Shown: piece by piece, positions 62,678 to 64,000 of the stretch
Position numbering within the stretch: the first letter of the stretch is position 1
Layout of the letters: each line of letters opens with the position of its first letter
Assembly (NCBI RefSeq): GCF_001976065.1
Contig: NZ_MNAH01000002.1
Coordinates: 297,781-361,780, forward strand
Length of the DNA stretch: 64,000 nucleotides
Origin: Pseudomonas putida
Lineage (GTDB): Bacteria > Pseudomonadota > Gammaproteobacteria > Pseudomonadales > Pseudomonadaceae
Direction: 5' to 3'
Program-made: the position numbers and the translations under genes
Notes under the pieces: model-generated
Seen by the model: only the letters and a program-made list of their open reading frames with translations
Told to the model about the DNA's origin: nothing
The model's database searches: none

Positions 62678-63625
62678 TTGAAGAAGATCCTTGCCCAACT
62701 CTCGACACTGGCAGTGGTGGTGCTGGCCTTCGTACTCGGCTGGTTTGCCTGGGAGCACTACACCCGCGCACCCTGGACGCGGGACGCGCGGGTGCGCGCC
62801 GATGTGGTGACCTTGTCCGCCGATGTCAGCGGACGCATCGTCAATCTTGCCGTACGCGATAACCAGCACGTGGAGAAGGGCCAGTTGCTGCTGGAAATCG
62901 ATCCCTCGCGCTATGCGCTGGCGGTGGAACACGGCAAGCGCGCAGTGGAAGTGGCGAAGGCGTCACTGGGGCAGTCGCAAGCGACCATTGTCGCCAGCCA
63001 GGCGTTGCTCAAGCAGCGGCAAAGCGAGGAACGCCGGCGGCGGACCCTCAAGGAACGTTCGGCGATCTCCGGCGAAGAGTGGGAAAAAGCCAGTACCGAT
63101 GTCGCTGTGGCCGAGGCCGATCTGCTGCGCAACCAGGCTAACCTGGGATTTGCCCAGGCCAACGTGCAACTGGCGAGCGCCGCATTGGCCGAGGCCGAAC
63201 ACGACCTGGAACGCACACGGGTCCAATCGCCAATCAGCGGCTACGTCACCAACCTGCTGACCCGCCAGGGCGACTACGCCACTGCGGGCGGTCCTCTTGT
63301 GGCGCTGGTGGACAGCGATTCGTTTTATGTCAGCGGCTACTTCGAAGAAACCAAGCTGCCGCGCATCGCCGAGGGTGATCGGGTCGACATCCAGTTGATG
63401 AGCGGCGAACGTTTCGCTGGCACCGTGCAAAGCATCGCCTTCGCCATTGCCGACCGGGAAAACCTACCGGGTGGACGCTTGCTGGCGAACATCAACCCCA
63501 GCTACACCTGGGTCAAGCTGGCGCAACGGGTGCCGGTGCGGATCAGAATCGACGATGACTATGCCGCTAAAGACAAACTGCGCGCGGGGACAACGGCCAC
63601 CGTCACCGTCCAGGAACACCGCTAA
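62678..63625 (+). CDS. HlyD-family periplasmic adaptor (AaeA-like)
   Basis: A 315-residue membrane fusion protein: one N-terminal transmembrane anchor (LSTLAVVVLAFVLGWFAW), a biotinyl-lipoyl half (ADVSGRIVNLAVRDNQHVEKGQLLLEIDPSRY), an alpha-helical hairpin (about 90-170) and a beta-barrel (RVQSPISGYVTNLLTRQGDY and FYVSGYFEETKLPRI). It links the FUSC transporter to an outer membrane channel not found in the window. The start is TTG with GGGAG nine bases before it; it lies four bases after the DUF1656 stop. Confidence 0.92.
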   Translation: MKKILAQLSTLAVVVLAFVLGWFAWEHYTRAPWTRDARVRADVVTLSADVSGRIVNLAVRDNQHVEKGQLLLEIDPSRYALAVEHGKRAVEVAKASLGQSQATIVASQALLKQRQSEERRRRTLKERSAISGEEWEKASTDVAVAEADLLRNQANLGFAQANVQLASAALAEAEHDLERTRVQSPISGYVTNLLTRQGDYATAGGPLVALVDSDSFYVSGYFEETKLPRIAEGDRVDIQLMSGERFAGTVQSIAFAIADRENLPGGRLLANINPSYTWVKLAQRVPVRIRIDDDYAAKDKLRAGTTATVTVQEHR

Positions 63626-63626
63626 C

Positions 63627-64000
63627 CCTGTAGGAGCTGGCTTGCCAGCGAAAGCGCTCTAACAGCCGCCATTGCTGCCGACTGACCCACCGCATTCGCT
63701 GGCAAGCCAGCGCCTACAGTTAATCGGCGTCGTACACAAAATCCGTGCCTGGCAAAGCCCCCCTGTAGGAGCTGGCTTGCCAGCGAAAGCGGTCTGACAT
63801 CCGCCATTGCTGTCGACTGCCTCGGCGCCTTCGCTGGCAAGCCAGCGCCTACAGTTAATCGGCGTCATACACAAAATCCGTGCCTGGCAAAGCCCCCTGT
63901 AGGAGCTGGCTTGCCAGCGAAAGCGCTCTAACAGCCGCCATTGCTGCCGACTGACCCACCGCATTCGCTGGCAAGCCAGCGCCTACAGTTAATCGGCGTC
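63627..64000. repeat. Tandem REPIN array, three copies, cut by the window end
   Basis: A unit of about 134 bp is repeated head to tail, with TAGGAGCTGGCTTGCCAGCG starting at 63631, 63766 and 63901. Each unit holds an inverted pair of REP sequences (the second reading TTCGCTGGCAAGCCAGCGCC) and a conserved spacer containing TTAATCGGCGTC and ACAAAATCCGTGCCTGGCAA. Copies one and three share the inner segment GCTCTAACAGCCGCCATTGC almost exactly; copy two differs at several bases. No gene lies in this 374-nt stretch. Confidence 0.93.

Noticed and set aside
63622..63964. Open frames in the final 370 bases
   Set aside because: They are translations of the tandem REPIN units, repeat with the unit and have no ribosome binding sites.

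Overview
The window reads as chromosome of a Pseudomonas fluorescens-group bacterium. The G+C is about 60% by eye. It carries a complete fap functional-amyloid operon, a complete mannitol operon in the mtlEFGKDYZ order with mtlR, Pseudomonas-type small families (DUF1652, DUF2790), and many REP/REPIN inverted repeats of the GTGGGAGC...GCTCGCGA and TAGGAGC...GGCTTGCC types. I see no phage, transposase, integrase, CRISPR array, tRNA or rRNA.

Layout. 1-6.4 kb: the end of a DinB-family gene, a GNAT acetyltransferase, a small exported protein, a TonB-dependent siderophore receptor with a Fur-box-like site, the lipopolysaccharide phosphoethanolamine transferase CptA, and a 58-residue coiled-coil protein. 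6.4-12.5 kb: gnd-zwf overlapping by four bases, nhaB, a delta-60-repeat protein and a small conserved protein. 12.8-19.7 kb: a sigma-54 enhancer-binding protein convergent with fapABCDEF. A sigma-54 -24/-12 promoter lies ahead of fapA and an intrinsic terminator lies between fapC and fapD. 20-27 kb: pnuC with a NadR-like kinase, uppP, a DUF1294 protein, a YjbR protein, a LysR regulator divergent from azoR, an alpha/beta hydrolase and a YhhS/YfcJ-type MFS transporter. 27.3-37.3 kb: ABC-F ATPase YbiT, lpxO, an orphan ku, a sugar dehydrogenase, a short IlvA-type threonine dehydratase behind what looks like a ribosome-mediated attenuator, ecotin, DUF1652 and DUF2790 proteins and an OprD-family porin.

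37.4-47.0 kb is the mannitol regulon: fructokinase, xylulokinase, mannitol dehydrogenase, the ABC importer and the AraC-type activator. A recognisable tandem MtlR operator abuts a -35/-10 promoter ahead of mtlE. 47.1-58.9 kb is a glycosyltransferase followed by a dense signalling island: two stand-alone receiver proteins, a CHASE3-GAF hybrid kinase with three receivers, CheR and CheB with no chemoreceptor, a receiver-kinase, and an operon of a two-domain KaiC-like ATPase with a hybrid kinase. 59.1-63.6 kb holds a membrane-anchored HEAT/TPR protein and a three-gene AaeXAB-like efflux operon. The window ends in a tandem REPIN array.

The points most worth a second look are the KaiC/CheB/CheR/multi-receiver island, the enlarged two-block repeat linker of FapC together with the fap control elements, the ilvA leader attenuator in front of an ACT-less enzyme, and the ecotin with leucine at P1.
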